Assembly (NCBI RefSeq): GCF_016775155.1
Contig: NZ_JAEUGD010000058.1
Span: forward strand, 296,733-360,732
Length of the DNA: 64,000 nucleotides
From: Fulvivirga marina
Lineage (GTDB): Bacteria > Bacteroidota > Bacteroidia > Cytophagales > Cyclobacteriaceae
Direction of reading: 5' to 3'
A program made the translations under genes and the position numbers. Of the stretch, positions 26,287-36,900 are shown piece by piece. The stretch's first letter is position 1; each line of letters begins with the position of its first letter. The notes under the pieces are model-generated. The model did not search any database. It was not told the DNA's origin and saw nothing but the letters and a program-made list of their open reading frames with translations.

Positions 26287-26384
26287 GCTTTTTCTTTCAA
26301 CTATTGACTATTTTATTGTTAAGTGCAGTTCATTCTTGTTTATTCAGGAATCTAATTAGCTTAGCAGTGTATAAATTTTAAACC

Positions 26385-27134
26385 ATGAGCACACTTGACT
26401 TCATTCTTCTTATTAGCACAGGTCTGGTTGCAGGTTTTATTAACACTGTAGCCGGCGGAGGTTCTTTACTAAGCCTACCCGTTTTAATCTTTATGGGGCT
26501 GCCTCCTGCTGTAGCCAATGCCTCAAATCGTGTAGCCATTTTCTCTCAGAATATTTTCGGTGTACTAGGTTTTAAATCCAAGGGGGTTTCTGCTTACCCT
26601 TATAGTCTTTATCTGGGTATCTCAGCTTTTTTTGGAGCAATAATAGGTGCTAAAATTTCTGTCAACCTTGATGATGACCTTTTCAATAAGATCATAGCCA
26701 TAATCATGGTACTGGTGGTTATAGTCACTGTATTTAGCAAAAAGACGGTTGTTGGAGCAAGTTTGGAGAAAACAGATATTAAGTCCACCGTAATTGGTAT
26801 CATAGTCTTCTTCTTTGTAGGTATCTACGGAGGTTTTATTCAAGCTGGCGTTGGCTTTTTGATTATGGCTGCCCTGAGCAGTATCAACAAGTTTACCCTT
26901 GTAAAAACAAACAGCGCCAAAGTGCTTATTGTGTTTATTTATACACTTTCCTCACTTGGCGTATTCATTATGGAAGGAGTGATTGACTGGTATTATGGTC
27001 TTACTCTGGCTATTGGAAATTCCGCAGGTGCATGGATAGGCAGCCGGTGGTCCGTTAGAACAGGTGACAGATGGATTAAAAGATTCCTGGTAGTAATGGT
27101 CATTGCACTATCCATAAAGTTGTGGTTCTTTTAA
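26385..27134 (+). CDS. TauE/SafE-family membrane transporter
   Basis: The 249-residue inner-membrane protein has about eight hydrophobic helices in two repeats, as in the TauE/SafE (DUF81) family. The first repeat has the family hallmark GLVAGFINTVAGGGSLLSLPVLIFMGLPPAVANASNRVAI; the second has FVGIYGGFIQAGVGFLIMAAL and KTNSAKVLIVFIYTLSSL. Members export sulfite, sulfoacetate or other organosulfur anions. There is no sulfur gene nearby to fix the substrate. It stands alone, divergent from the TetR operon. Confidence 0.92.
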   Translation: MSTLDFILLISTGLVAGFINTVAGGGSLLSLPVLIFMGLPPAVANASNRVAIFSQNIFGVLGFKSKGVSAYPYSLYLGISAFFGAIIGAKISVNLDDDLFNKIIAIIMVLVVIVTVFSKKTVVGASLEKTDIKSTVIGIIVFFFVGIYGGFIQAGVGFLIMAALSSINKFTLVKTNSAKVLIVFIYTLSSLGVFIMEGVIDWYYGLTLAIGNSAGAWIGSRWSVRTGDRWIKRFLVVMVIALSIKLWFF

Positions 27135-27143
27135 ACAAAGGAA

Positions 27144-27184
27144 CCAGCACCTCAAAAGCTTATTGGCTTTTCGTGGTGCCGGAC
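27144..27184. repeat. Imperfect hairpin after the TauE gene
   Basis: GCACCtcAAAAGC and GCTTTTcgTGGTGC arms close to the TauE stop form a long imperfect stem with a short loop. No T-run follows, so it may be a weak terminator or an mRNA-stabilising hairpin. Confidence 0.35.
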
Positions 27185-27240
27185 AGCTGTATTATTTCCT
27201 CATCTCTACTCGTGTTATTAGAGGTTAAAGCTATATTATA

Positions 27241-27705
27241 CTATTCAAAATGATATAAAAAGATCAATGATCCTGTAAAAGCAGGCTTTTTACTGTCCTT
27301 GATTTCCAGTTCAATATCCAGTTGTGCCTTGGTAACCCCCCGAAGGTTAAGCAACGACTGAAGTTTGGCTTTAAGCCTAACTTCACTGTCAACCAAAACC
27401 GCTTGATTAAATTTCAACTTTTCAATACCGTAGTTAATCATCATTTTAACATTCTTAAACTCTGCTATCTGTTTCCATAGATAGGGAGCTACAGCAAGAG
27501 TCAAGTACCCGTGTGCAATAGTACTTTTAAAAGGACTTTCTACGGCTGCCCTTTCAGGGTCAATATGAATCCATTGTGGATCAAGTGTCGCTTCGGCAAA
27601 TTTATTGATCTGGTCCTGAGTTATTTTAAGGTAATCCGACACGCCCAACTCCTGCCCCAAGTATTTTTCAAATTCTTCAAAACTACTTATTACTAGTTTG
27701 CTCAT
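27241..27705 (-). CDS. MaoC-family (R)-enoyl-CoA hydratase
   Basis: The 154-residue protein has a single hot-dog fold of the MaoC/R-hydratase type. The hydratase motif is present: TLDPQWIHIDPERA around residue 41, with Asp and His spaced as in R-specific enoyl-CoA hydratases, then STIAHGYLTLAVAPYL. Members hydrate trans-2-enoyl-CoA to (R)-3-hydroxyacyl-CoA or act in polyketide/nodulation-factor-like pathways (NodN group). It lies downstream of the paaN-like gene on the same strand, but a terminator separates them. Confidence 0.88.
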   Translation of the reverse strand: MSKLVISSFEEFEKYLGQELGVSDYLKITQDQINKFAEATLDPQWIHIDPERAAVESPFKSTIAHGYLTLAVAPYLWKQIAEFKNVKMMINYGIEKLKFNQAVLVDSEVRLKAKLQSLLNLRGVTKAQLDIELEIKDSKKPAFTGSLIFLYHFE

Positions 27706-27805
27706 GGTCTCTTAAGCTTGTTTTTTAACGGCCTTAAAGATACGAATAGTGATGAACTAAGGAACAGGAACTAAGATAATAAGAGGCCACTCGCCACTGC
27801 AAAAC

Positions 27806-27840
27806 GCAAAAAGCCGAGTGAATTGATCACTCGGCTTATA
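27806..27840 (-). terminator. Rho-independent terminator of the paaN-like gene
   Basis: AAGCCGAGTGA and TCACTCGGCTT (27811-27837) form an 11-pair stem with a short loop; on the minus strand it is followed by TTTTTGCGTTTT. It lies just downstream of the stop at 27862. Confidence 0.85.
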
Positions 27841-27861
27841 CAAAAAGTTATGATTAATTAC

Positions 27862-29529
27862 TTAGGCTTTTGCAGGCTCTCTGTGACCTACCCAAGTAAA
27901 TCTTTTAACTACATATTCAGGGTTTGTAAAAGAGGCATTACCTGCCGGGTTTCCTCCGGTAACATGAAAATCACTGAATCCTGCATTTTGGTTCATGTAA
28001 ATACCTCCCACCAAGTTAAATGATACTGGTGTAGCTGCAAGAGCCATTTCATCAGCTATTTTCTCTTTTATTTGCGGGTCATTAGTATATGCCCCACATG
28101 ATATTGCTCCATGTTTTAATGCCATCTCCTTAGCCAAGGCTATAGAGTGATCCGTATCATTTGTTTTAATAAGCAAACCAATAGGCCCAAATAGTTCTTT
28201 GCTAAATTTTTCTTTATCGGCAGCATCAACTTCAACCAATACTGGTGTTGAGATCCTTGCATTCTTAAACATTGGGTTTTCTATGCTTCGTGATTCAAGC
28301 CATACTTTGCCTCCTATATTTTTAGCTTCATCAACTCTGGAACAAGTATTCTTATTTTGTATTGTTCCCAGTACAAAAGGTCCCGCCTTAGGGTTATCTA
28401 CCAACCCATTAATATTGTCGACCAACTTTTGGGCAAACTCATCAAAGCTTACTTTACCGTTAGGAGTGTTAATACCATCCTTTGGAATATAAAAATTCTG
28501 AGGTGCAGTACACATTTGTCCCGAATAAAGGGTCAAGGAGAAAGCCAGATTTGCTGCTACCTTATCCACATCGTCAACAGAGTCTATAATAGCCGAGTTA
28601 ACACCTGTCTTTTCGGTAAATACCGCCTTACCATCAAGTTTTTCAAGGTAACTTCCAAACGCTGAGTTACCTGTAAAATCGATCACCTTCACATCCTTAT
28701 GCTCAGCGAGGTCTTTAGAGATCATTTTGTCATAGCTGTCCACTGCCAACTGACAAATGTTAGGGTCAAGACCATTCTCTTGAAGTACTTTTTGAATTTC
28801 TGCCACAAAAATAGCTATAGGAAGAACGGCTCCTGGATGCGGCTTCACCAGTACCGGATTACCTGTTATCAAGCTAGCATATATTCCAGGCACAGAATTC
28901 CAAGTAGGAAACGTTGAGCAACCAATAACAAGACCTATGCCCTTAGGTACTGCTCTCCACTCCTTATCAAGTTTAATATTATATTTACCCATTGGCTTAT
29001 CCCAGATAACACCACTAGGGAACCTTTTCAACTCTTCATAGCCGACAGCAATGGCCTCAAGTGCCCGGTCAGCAGCATGTGGACCAGAAGCTTGAAAGGC
29101 CATCATATAACCTTGCCCTGTTGTATGCATAGTAGCATAGGCAATCTCAAAGAAGCGTTCTTTTATTCTGTCCAGCGATTCTATCAATATGCCTGTCCTA
29201 TCCTCCACATCTACCTTCCTCCACTGATGAAAAGCTTTTTTCGCATTTTCAATTAGGGTTTCAGTGCTATATGCCGGATATTGAATATTCAACGCATCCT
29301 GCAGGTAAGGTGACTCCTCTACACCTATCCAGCTTTCAGCATCACCTTGCAGAAGTTCTTCAAACTTCCTACCCATTGCCCCTTGAAACTTCTTACGCCC
29401 ATCTTCATCGGCTGTTTCCCCGTAGATCTTGGGAGAGGGATGTTCAGGGTATGCCGCAAAAAAGGCTCTCTTATGAAGCGCTTCAATTGATTTATTTAGA
29501 ATATCTTTATGCTTTTCGAATAAACTCAT
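27862..29529 (-). CDS. paaN: PaaN-type aldehyde dehydrogenase
   Basis: I start at ATG 29529 (MSLFEKHKDILNKSIEAL), giving 555 residues; the longer frame starts at TTG 29568. The protein looks like the PaaN/PaaZ-like aldehyde dehydrogenase group: KIYGETADEDGRKKFQGAMGRKFEEL near the N-terminus, AVPKGIGLVIGCSTFPTWNSVPGIYASLITGNPVLVKPHPGAVLPI (cofactor region), DFTGNSAFGSYLEKL, a candidate catalytic Cys in SGQMCTAPQNFY and KELFGPIGLL. In phenylacetate catabolism PaaN-type proteins oxidise ring-cleavage semialdehydes; a broader aldehyde role is possible. No other paa gene is in the window apart from the MaoC-type hydratase after the terminator. Confidence 0.85.
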   Translation of the reverse strand: MSLFEKHKDILNKSIEALHKRAFFAAYPEHPSPKIYGETADEDGRKKFQGAMGRKFEELLQGDAESWIGVEESPYLQDALNIQYPAYSTETLIENAKKAFHQWRKVDVEDRTGILIESLDRIKERFFEIAYATMHTTGQGYMMAFQASGPHAADRALEAIAVGYEELKRFPSGVIWDKPMGKYNIKLDKEWRAVPKGIGLVIGCSTFPTWNSVPGIYASLITGNPVLVKPHPGAVLPIAIFVAEIQKVLQENGLDPNICQLAVDSYDKMISKDLAEHKDVKVIDFTGNSAFGSYLEKLDGKAVFTEKTGVNSAIIDSVDDVDKVAANLAFSLTLYSGQMCTAPQNFYIPKDGINTPNGKVSFDEFAQKLVDNINGLVDNPKAGPFVLGTIQNKNTCSRVDEAKNIGGKVWLESRSIENPMFKNARISTPVLVEVDAADKEKFSKELFGPIGLLIKTNDTDHSIALAKEMALKHGAISCGAYTNDPQIKEKIADEMALAATPVSFNLVGGIYMNQNAGFSDFHVTGGNPAGNASFTNPEYVVKRFTWVGHREPAKA

Positions 29530-29697
29530 GGTATTGATTATTGAAGTTGTTTTGTTAAGCTTTTGCAATGATTATGCAGCGAATATAAGCTTTATTGACC
29601 TATTTTTTAAATGATTTCCCAACAACAGGAACCAAACTTTTCTGGTTTACCTTAGTATTTTTTAGCATATTAATAGTAAAATCAATAAGCCAACAAA

Positions 29698-32600
29698 TTG
29701 AAGTCTTATTTATTCTTATTTTTATATTTATCCATCTCTTTTTACTCTTTTTGTCAACAAAGAAAGTACACTTTGTCCAAGCAGCAGGAGTACAACCCCT
29801 CTATCATCATTGTAAAATTGAAGCCAGCCTCAATAGCCAGGGCAAAAGGTGGAGAGACTTCACTAAAATCACTCCCGGTTTTCAGCAAGGTAAAAATCTC
29901 TAATATTGAACCTGCCCTTTCATACATCAAAGATATCAATGAAGCTGCACGGTCAGGAGAAAAACCTCACCCTTTAGCCAATATCTACAAGCTTACCATC
30001 AAGCCTGATGAGAAAGTCATAGACGTAATCAATAACCTCCTGGCTCATGATGAGGTAATTTACGCAGAACCCTACTTCGAGCATAAGCCTTTGCTAACTC
30101 CTAACGACCCTGAGGCCAAACCCGATGTAGGCCGTCAAACCTACCTCAGTTTAATCAATGCTTATGATGCCTGGACTATTGAGCAAGGGGACACCACAGT
30201 AGTAATAGCTATCCTCGATACAGGCACTGAACTCAACCATGAAGATATCAAAGATAACATAAGCTACAACTATCAAGATCCTATTAATGGGGTGGATGAT
30301 GATGGTGATGGTCTTATCGACAATTTTCAAGGTTGGGACATTGCAAACAACGACAACATTCCTGAAGCCGATACTGACGAACATGGCTTGCTTGTCAGTG
30401 GCCTTTCGGGAGCATCAACAAATAATGAAATAGGCATAGCGGGAACCGGCTATAGATCTCGGATAATGCCTATAAAGATATTCCTAAGTGGCTATGGGTC
30501 TTTCAGGAATGGTTATGAAGCAATAGCCCTAGCTGCAGATCTGGGTTGCAAAGTAATAAACTTATCATGGGGTAGCGCAAATTCCTACTCTAAATTTGGT
30601 CAGGATATTATCAACTATGCTGTACTTGAAAAAGACGCAGCCGTTGTAGCGGCAGCGGGCAACACCAATGACTTCCTTGACTTTTATCCAGCATCGTTTG
30701 ACAATGTAATATCTGTTGGTGCAACTACCATTTTTGATGAAAAACCTACCTGGTCAACCTATAGTTATAACATTGATATTGTAGCTCCAGGACAGGACAT
30801 TTATAGCACTCGAAAGGGTAATTCGTATGGCTTCAGTCTTGGCACTTCACTTTCCACCCCTTTGGTGGCTGGCACTTTAGCTCTTTTAAGAGCCCGCTTC
30901 CCAAACTTAACAGCACTGCAGATTATGGAACGGGTTCGTGTAACTGCCGATGATATTTATGACAAACCCGCCAATCAACCTTTCAAAGGACAAATGGGTA
31001 AAGGTCGGTTAAACATGCTCAACGCGCTTACAGATAACCTTTCCCCTTCAGTAAGAATAACCCAAATTGATTACGACAATGGAATCGGCCACTATGCCTT
31101 TTATGGTGATACTTTGACAATAACCACCGAACTGACTAACTTCCTTTCCAAAACCACGACTTCCGCAACCTCCACCCTGTCGAGCCCTTCTCCATACGTC
31201 ACCATACTTGACGAGAAATTTGAGTTTGGCAGCATCCAAACTTTGGGTACTAAAACAAATACTAACTCACCATTCAAGGTTTTGTTACATAACGACCTCC
31301 CTCCTGATGAAGATATTTATTTCCGGGTCGACTTCAAAGACGGTGTTTATGAGGATTTTCAATATTTCAAGATCCAAAGCTCTCCTGATTATATTACACT
31401 GAATAGTGGCAATATGGGTATTACGGTAGGCAGCAATGGTAACCTTGGCTACAACAAAGACGGTACACTTAACGGCATTGGGATAACCTTCAAAGGCACA
31501 AAAATATTAGAGAATATTGGCCTGATTAATGCCATCAACTCAACTACAGTAGCTGACAATGCGCCTGTCTACCTGGCTGTGCACGAGCGATCAAAAGATT
31601 TCACTACTCAACAAAATATTAAGTTCTACAATAACTCTGAGGCTGATTTGGATATAAGAAATACTTTTAATCACTCATCCAGCGACCTTGATATAATGGT
31701 TGAACAAAAAACACTGGCATGGGAAGGCCCAACTGAAAGTAACTATAAGATATTAGAGTACAGAATAACCAATACCGGAAATAATACCATCTCGAACCTT
31801 CATGCCGCCATATTTGCTGATTGGAACCTGAACAACAAAGACTTTAACAAAGCCAATTGGGATGCCTCCCATAAACTTGGGTATGTTCACGATCCTGCTA
31901 GTGACACATTATATGCGGGCCTAGCACTTTTGAGTGATCAAGCTCCTATTTATTATGCCATAAACAACAAAAATTTCAATGGTAATATTGCTGACATTTC
32001 TATCTCTATTAGTGACAGTAAAAAATATAGCCTTGTATCTCAAGGTATTGGTCACACCAGCTCGGGTGACGTTAATAATGGCAATGATGTTTCACATGTA
32101 CTGGGAGGTTCTATCCTCAACCTAAATACCAATAAAAGTGAGAAATTGGTTATTGCAGTTGTGGTTGGCAACTCTTTGGTTGATTTACAAAACTCCATAC
32201 TTCAGGCTCAATCCAGATACCAGGAATATCAGAACTCACCTCCACTTCTTTATACTGCCTATACCTGCCCGGGAACACCCACCACAATAGATCCTCCTCA
32301 GGGCGACATCTATGAGTTCTATAGTGATATAAACCTCAGCAACCTGCTCACTACCGGAAGTTCATATACTACTCCTATTGTTAGCTCCACACAAACATAT
32401 TATGCTATGAATAAAGATGAAGCTTATGACGGGGATCTGGTTCGGGTAATTGCAGTGCCAAAGCATGTCAATACTAATTTTTCAATATCTCCTTCGCCTT
32501 TACTTCTCGACGAAACAGGAAAAACAACAGTTAGCATGACTGATAAAAGCAAGGATGCAGTGGCCTGGCATTGGGACTTTGATAATGGCTATACCGCAAC

Positions 32601-33909
32601 GGTTGAAAACCCTATAATGAATTACACAAAAAAAGGTACTTATACTGTTCAACTAACCGCCACCAATGACTTAGGGTGTATTGAGATGACCTCGAAAAAT
32701 CTGGAAGTAGCCAATAGAAGCAACAAACCAAACATTAATGATCAGCATATTTGCAAAGGCGAAAGTATAAACTTATCAGCAACCAATGCCACCCAGCTAA
32801 GGGTATATGATGATGTCCTTCTTAGTCAGGAAATATTCAGTGGAACAAACTTCGCTAGTGGGAGTATTTATAACGACACGATATTTTACATTACCAGCGC
32901 CGACTCCCTATATGAAAGCAACCCCACAATAGTAAGTGTTAACATAAGTGATGTCAAAGCTGACTTCTCCTACTCCATCGATACGCTAGATCTAAGCCAG
33001 AAAAACTTGTTACATTTTACCAGTCAGAGTGAGCATGAGGTCTTATACTATTGGTTAATAGACAATAGTCTTGCAAAAGTTAGTGGAGATCTTATGTTTG
33101 ATTACAGCGGGTATAACTCTTTTGAGGTAATGTTAATAGCCGAGGATTCCAACAGCTGTCTGGATTCCTTGGCGGAGATAATTACGCCAACGGGAAACCC
33201 CAGTCCTGCAAACCAGACTTATGATATTTGCAAAGGGGACAAAGTGCTTATCGCACCTCAAAATGGCCAGATTTTCTACTTCTATAGTGACCCAGGCCTT
33301 AATACCCTTCAATATAAGGGCTCTTCAATTGAAATTGTGAATATAATGACTGATACCTCTTTATACATAACGAATATAGATAGCTTGAAGGAAAGTACTG
33401 CGGCAGAAATTAAAATCAATGTCAGTGATCTGAAAGCAAAATTTAACGCTGTTTATATTCCAGAAATGAGATCAACTATCATCACTAATGAAACCACTGG
33501 AGCTACTTCTTATGTCTGGGTAATTTCTGGTGACACGATAAGTATGGAAGCTATTCCAGACATCAACATAAACCAATCTGGTGACTATAAGCTGGAGCTT
33601 TACGCAAAAGATAATCTTGGTTGCCAGGATTCCGTTTCTCACTCAGTACGACTGGAGGTTATTAGTGGTGTCATTGATGATCACCTGACCAGCCAGTTTA
33701 AAATTTATCCCAATCCCACAACTGGTCTTTTAAACATTTCTAATAGAGGTGATACAGAAATAGAAGTATTAACTACAGGCGGTCAATTACTGCTCAAAGT
33801 ACCGTCTTACAAAAACTACATAGACCTTAAAGGGTTACCAAACGGAACATACCTCATCAAGGTACAGACAAAAAGCAGTACTTTTTACAGGAAGGTTGTG
33901 AAGGGGTAA
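29698..33909 (+). CDS. Giant secreted subtilase with PKD/Ig-like repeats and T9SS sorting domain
   Basis: It starts at TTG 29698 with signal peptide KSYLFLFLYLSISFYSFCQQ. This 1403-residue S8 protease has Asp 174 (AILDTGTELNHED), His 229 (DEHGLL), oxyanion Asn 322 (AAAGNTND) and Ser 384 (GTSLSTPLVAG); the triad is complete. Residues 25-130 look like an inhibitor-type propeptide. After a long beta-rich part (430-850), three repeat blocks of about 160 residues begin near 853, 1016 and 1175 with C-P/K-G motifs, each followed by a PKD-like domain. The C-terminus (FKIYPNPTTGLLNIS through TYLIKV) is a type A T9SS sorting domain. It is probably a cell-surface or released protease. Confidence 0.92.
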   Translation: MKSYLFLFLYLSISFYSFCQQRKYTLSKQQEYNPSIIIVKLKPASIARAKGGETSLKSLPVFSKVKISNIEPALSYIKDINEAARSGEKPHPLANIYKLTIKPDEKVIDVINNLLAHDEVIYAEPYFEHKPLLTPNDPEAKPDVGRQTYLSLINAYDAWTIEQGDTTVVIAILDTGTELNHEDIKDNISYNYQDPINGVDDDGDGLIDNFQGWDIANNDNIPEADTDEHGLLVSGLSGASTNNEIGIAGTGYRSRIMPIKIFLSGYGSFRNGYEAIALAADLGCKVINLSWGSANSYSKFGQDIINYAVLEKDAAVVAAAGNTNDFLDFYPASFDNVISVGATTIFDEKPTWSTYSYNIDIVAPGQDIYSTRKGNSYGFSLGTSLSTPLVAGTLALLRARFPNLTALQIMERVRVTADDIYDKPANQPFKGQMGKGRLNMLNALTDNLSPSVRITQIDYDNGIGHYAFYGDTLTITTELTNFLSKTTTSATSTLSSPSPYVTILDEKFEFGSIQTLGTKTNTNSPFKVLLHNDLPPDEDIYFRVDFKDGVYEDFQYFKIQSSPDYITLNSGNMGITVGSNGNLGYNKDGTLNGIGITFKGTKILENIGLINAINSTTVADNAPVYLAVHERSKDFTTQQNIKFYNNSEADLDIRNTFNHSSSDLDIMVEQKTLAWEGPTESNYKILEYRITNTGNNTISNLHAAIFADWNLNNKDFNKANWDASHKLGYVHDPASDTLYAGLALLSDQAPIYYAINNKNFNGNIADISISISDSKKYSLVSQGIGHTSSGDVNNGNDVSHVLGGSILNLNTNKSEKLVIAVVVGNSLVDLQNSILQAQSRYQEYQNSPPLLYTAYTCPGTPTTIDPPQGDIYEFYSDINLSNLLTTGSSYTTPIVSSTQTYYAMNKDEAYDGDLVRVIAVPKHVNTNFSISPSPLLLDETGKTTVSMTDKSKDAVAWHWDFDNGYTATVENPIMNYTKKGTYTVQLTATNDLGCIEMTSKNLEVANRSNKPNINDQHICKGESINLSATNATQLRVYDDVLLSQEIFSGTNFASGSIYNDTIFYITSADSLYESNPTIVSVNISDVKADFSYSIDTLDLSQKNLLHFTSQSEHEVLYYWLIDNSLAKVSGDLMFDYSGYNSFEVMLIAEDSNSCLDSLAEIITPTGNPSPANQTYDICKGDKVLIAPQNGQIFYFYSDPGLNTLQYKGSSIEIVNIMTDTSLYITNIDSLKESTAAEIKINVSDLKAKFNAVYIPEMRSTIITNETTGATSYVWVISGDTISMEAIPDININQSGDYKLELYAKDNLGCQDSVSHSVRLEVISGVIDDHLTSQFKIYPNPTTGLLNISNRGDTEIEVLTTGGQLLLKVPSYKNYIDLKGLPNGTYLIKVQTKSSTFYRKVVKG

Positions 33910-33940
33910 CCACCTCTTTCTTCGCTTAGGTGAGACTAGT

Positions 33941-33954
33941 TTTTTTAAAAAAAT
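33941..33954. terminator. Possible A/T-only bidirectional terminator between two convergent cargo genes
   Basis: TTTTTTT followed directly by AAAAAAA lies in the 75-base gap between the convergent stops at 33909 (+) and 33985 (-). It has no GC stem, so the call is weak; nothing else is visible in the gap. Confidence 0.3.
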
Positions 33955-33984
33955 TCCCCCCTTAGCCCAAAACACGTATTCGTC

Positions 33985-36900
33985 CTACCGCAAAATCAAG
34001 GTTCGCTTGATCATTTGCCCTTCAGTATAAAACGAAACAATGTATAGACCATCAGGGTACCCATCCAAAGGAATTTTATAAGCACTAAGCCCTTTCATCA
34101 TATTACCTTCATACACCAGCGATCCAGAAGAAGAATACACTTTTATTGGACTATCCTGAATTAAAGCCTCACTAAGCTCAATTGTCACATCACCTTCTGA
34201 AGGGTTTGGATAAATTTTAAATTGGCCATTCACATTATCATTCAAACCTGTAATGGCAGCACTAGGCGGCAATATTTTAATTTGCTTGTATGCGCCCTGA
34301 TAAATCTCTTTAGTTCTGGTCTTCGATAGGTGAGTATCATGAATGTAAGCCACGATCAAAAATGTATCCGTTGTATTGTACGTAAAATCAGGAGTCCAAT
34401 ATTCCGTGACTGTTTCTGTACGAGATAAATCATTAGGTAACCACTCTCCATAAAGGTAAGTGCCTGAAGCATCCGGCAGAAGCTTTCTTAACACATTATG
34501 ATATGTGTTACCATTAGCTTCAAGATTTTTTTGAAGTATCCCGATTTCCAAGACAAGTGGAGCAGAAATAGTATCGGACGTTGGATTTTTAGTGATCTCA
34601 ACATCAATTTTCAAACCTCCATCATCTCTTCCCTGGCTAGAACCAGTGGCAATTAAGGTATCTGAAATTACCAGATTAAAGGGTGCATCAATAATAGTAC
34701 GTTTAGCATATTCTGCCTTCCCCCATTCATCTACACTGAATGGATCATTTCTAAATTTCACCCCATATATACCATCCATGACGGTCCGAGGAACATCATT
34801 CACTCCGTACTCAAGAGCATGAGCACTGTGATCAGATTTATTCAATAAATAAATGGGATCCGAGGCTGGGTAAGAAGTATGATATTCAATTTTCACCGCA
34901 TCTAAGGGACGAGCATTTGCAAAATCATTTATATAATGATTCTCTGATTCATTACCTACTGCGTTTACATTGGTAAAATGTTCTAAAACAACAACTCTAT
35001 TCCTTTCCCAGATAGCAAAATTATCAAAGGCGAAGCCATCATAATTATTCTCCCGTCCATCCCCTAGCTCCAAACTTGCAAACGCCATACGAAACCTCAC
35101 TGGCTTACCCCCAGCTTTTTCCTTAACAGCATCCAAAGATATTATTGATTTTTTCCATTCTCCGGTACCACCTTCCCATCCAATAGTCTGACCGCCTGGT
35201 GCAGCAGCTATTCCTGCTGAATTGAACCAATTTATCCCTCCATCGATTTGACCTAAGGTCTGCCATTGAATTTCCTGACTTGCCACTGCACTATCACTAA
35301 TAGTATATTGTAAAGTCGTCCCTTCAAACCTATCCGTAAAATAACGAATATCCATATCTATTTTAGGTTTGTCCCAATTATCTAAATTGAAACATGGGCT
35401 TTCAACCCAAGAATCCTCGTTATCGTTAAAGACACCTGTTGAATCATTGGCTGTTACCCAGCCTTGACTACCATTTACCTGGGTTAGCTGCCAACTACTA
35501 TTAATCGCTGCCCCATTAGCGTTATTGTTTTCGCTGGTAGATATCCAGCCTCCTCCACCAAGGTTAAATGTTTCTAAATAAACTTTATTATTAATAGCAG
35601 CATCCATGATTTCAAATACAGACACAAATTGACTTACACTATCAGTACATCCCAAAGCCGTTTCCACTACCAGCGATACCTCATACACACCACCTCCCGG
35701 AAATTCATGACTTATTTCATCCTCATCAACCTGGTTAAAAACGTCTGGATCATGAAAGTTCCAATAAATACTTTGTATGCTATCTTTAAGTGCAGATCCC
35801 CCAAGGGACTTCGAACTATTAAAAGTTACTTTATTATCCACCGAACAATTACTAAAAGATGTAAAATCGGCTGTAGGAAATTCCCCAACCCTAACCGAAA
35901 GATCAGTGGGTGGCCCAACACACCCAATATCAGCGTTTTGTGGCCTTACGGAAAAATCAAAAACATCAGGAAACGAAGTATTAACCCCTGGGTTCAGGCT
36001 GTCGGCAACTGCCAACAAAAAACCCTGGCTATTATACCAGGCAATGTCTACCGTATCGGGTTTAGCCACTTTTATAAACCCCATATCATCACCCATGCAA
36101 AAATCAAATTGTAAAGGATTGGGTGAAAGAGGCTCAGGCAAAGGCACAACTTGTATTGTATCAGTCATCTCTGCAACACAACCATACTCACTCACATATT
36201 CATATACAAGTACGTATCCTTTATTATTGTTATGTGTAAGAATATTCTGTGCTGATGTTCCGTTCGGTGCATCTGAAGGATTAAAAAATAAAGTGAGATC
36301 TGTTAGAGTTACTGCATCACTAATATTCGTAGATTGGCTTAAGTCCAAAATACTAAAAGTTTTTACTACATCATTGGTACCTAAAGGGTTTCCCACAATT
36401 TTAATAGAAGATGCATTTTCACAATAACTTTCTTCCAAAGGCAACTCTCCGGCCAACACAATTTCCAGTTCAGGAATCCCTTGAACATCAATAGTTTGTT
36501 CCACACTCTGATTAATACCACCATTATCCTGATACACAATATTCATTACTACTGGGTCTCCAACCTGCAGTACATTACGGACCATATTCGGGTCAATAAA
36601 ATAACCACTAGACAGCCCTCCGTTATAATCAGCATTTAAAGTTCCTGTAAGAATATTTGGGAATGAACTAATACTCACCAAATTACCTTCAACACCTTCC
36701 CCTAACCATCCAATTGAAATAGGGTTCATTGCATCGTAGCAAATCCCATTATTTTGAAGACCTAAAATTTGGTTTCTTGAGTTATCAAAAACCTCAAAAG
36801 TAAACACAACATCAGGTTTGCAGTCTTGCTGATTTGTAAAAGTTACCTGATAAAGGCCCGGCTTTTTATTTACATTATTGGTCAAAAACTCATTAGAACT

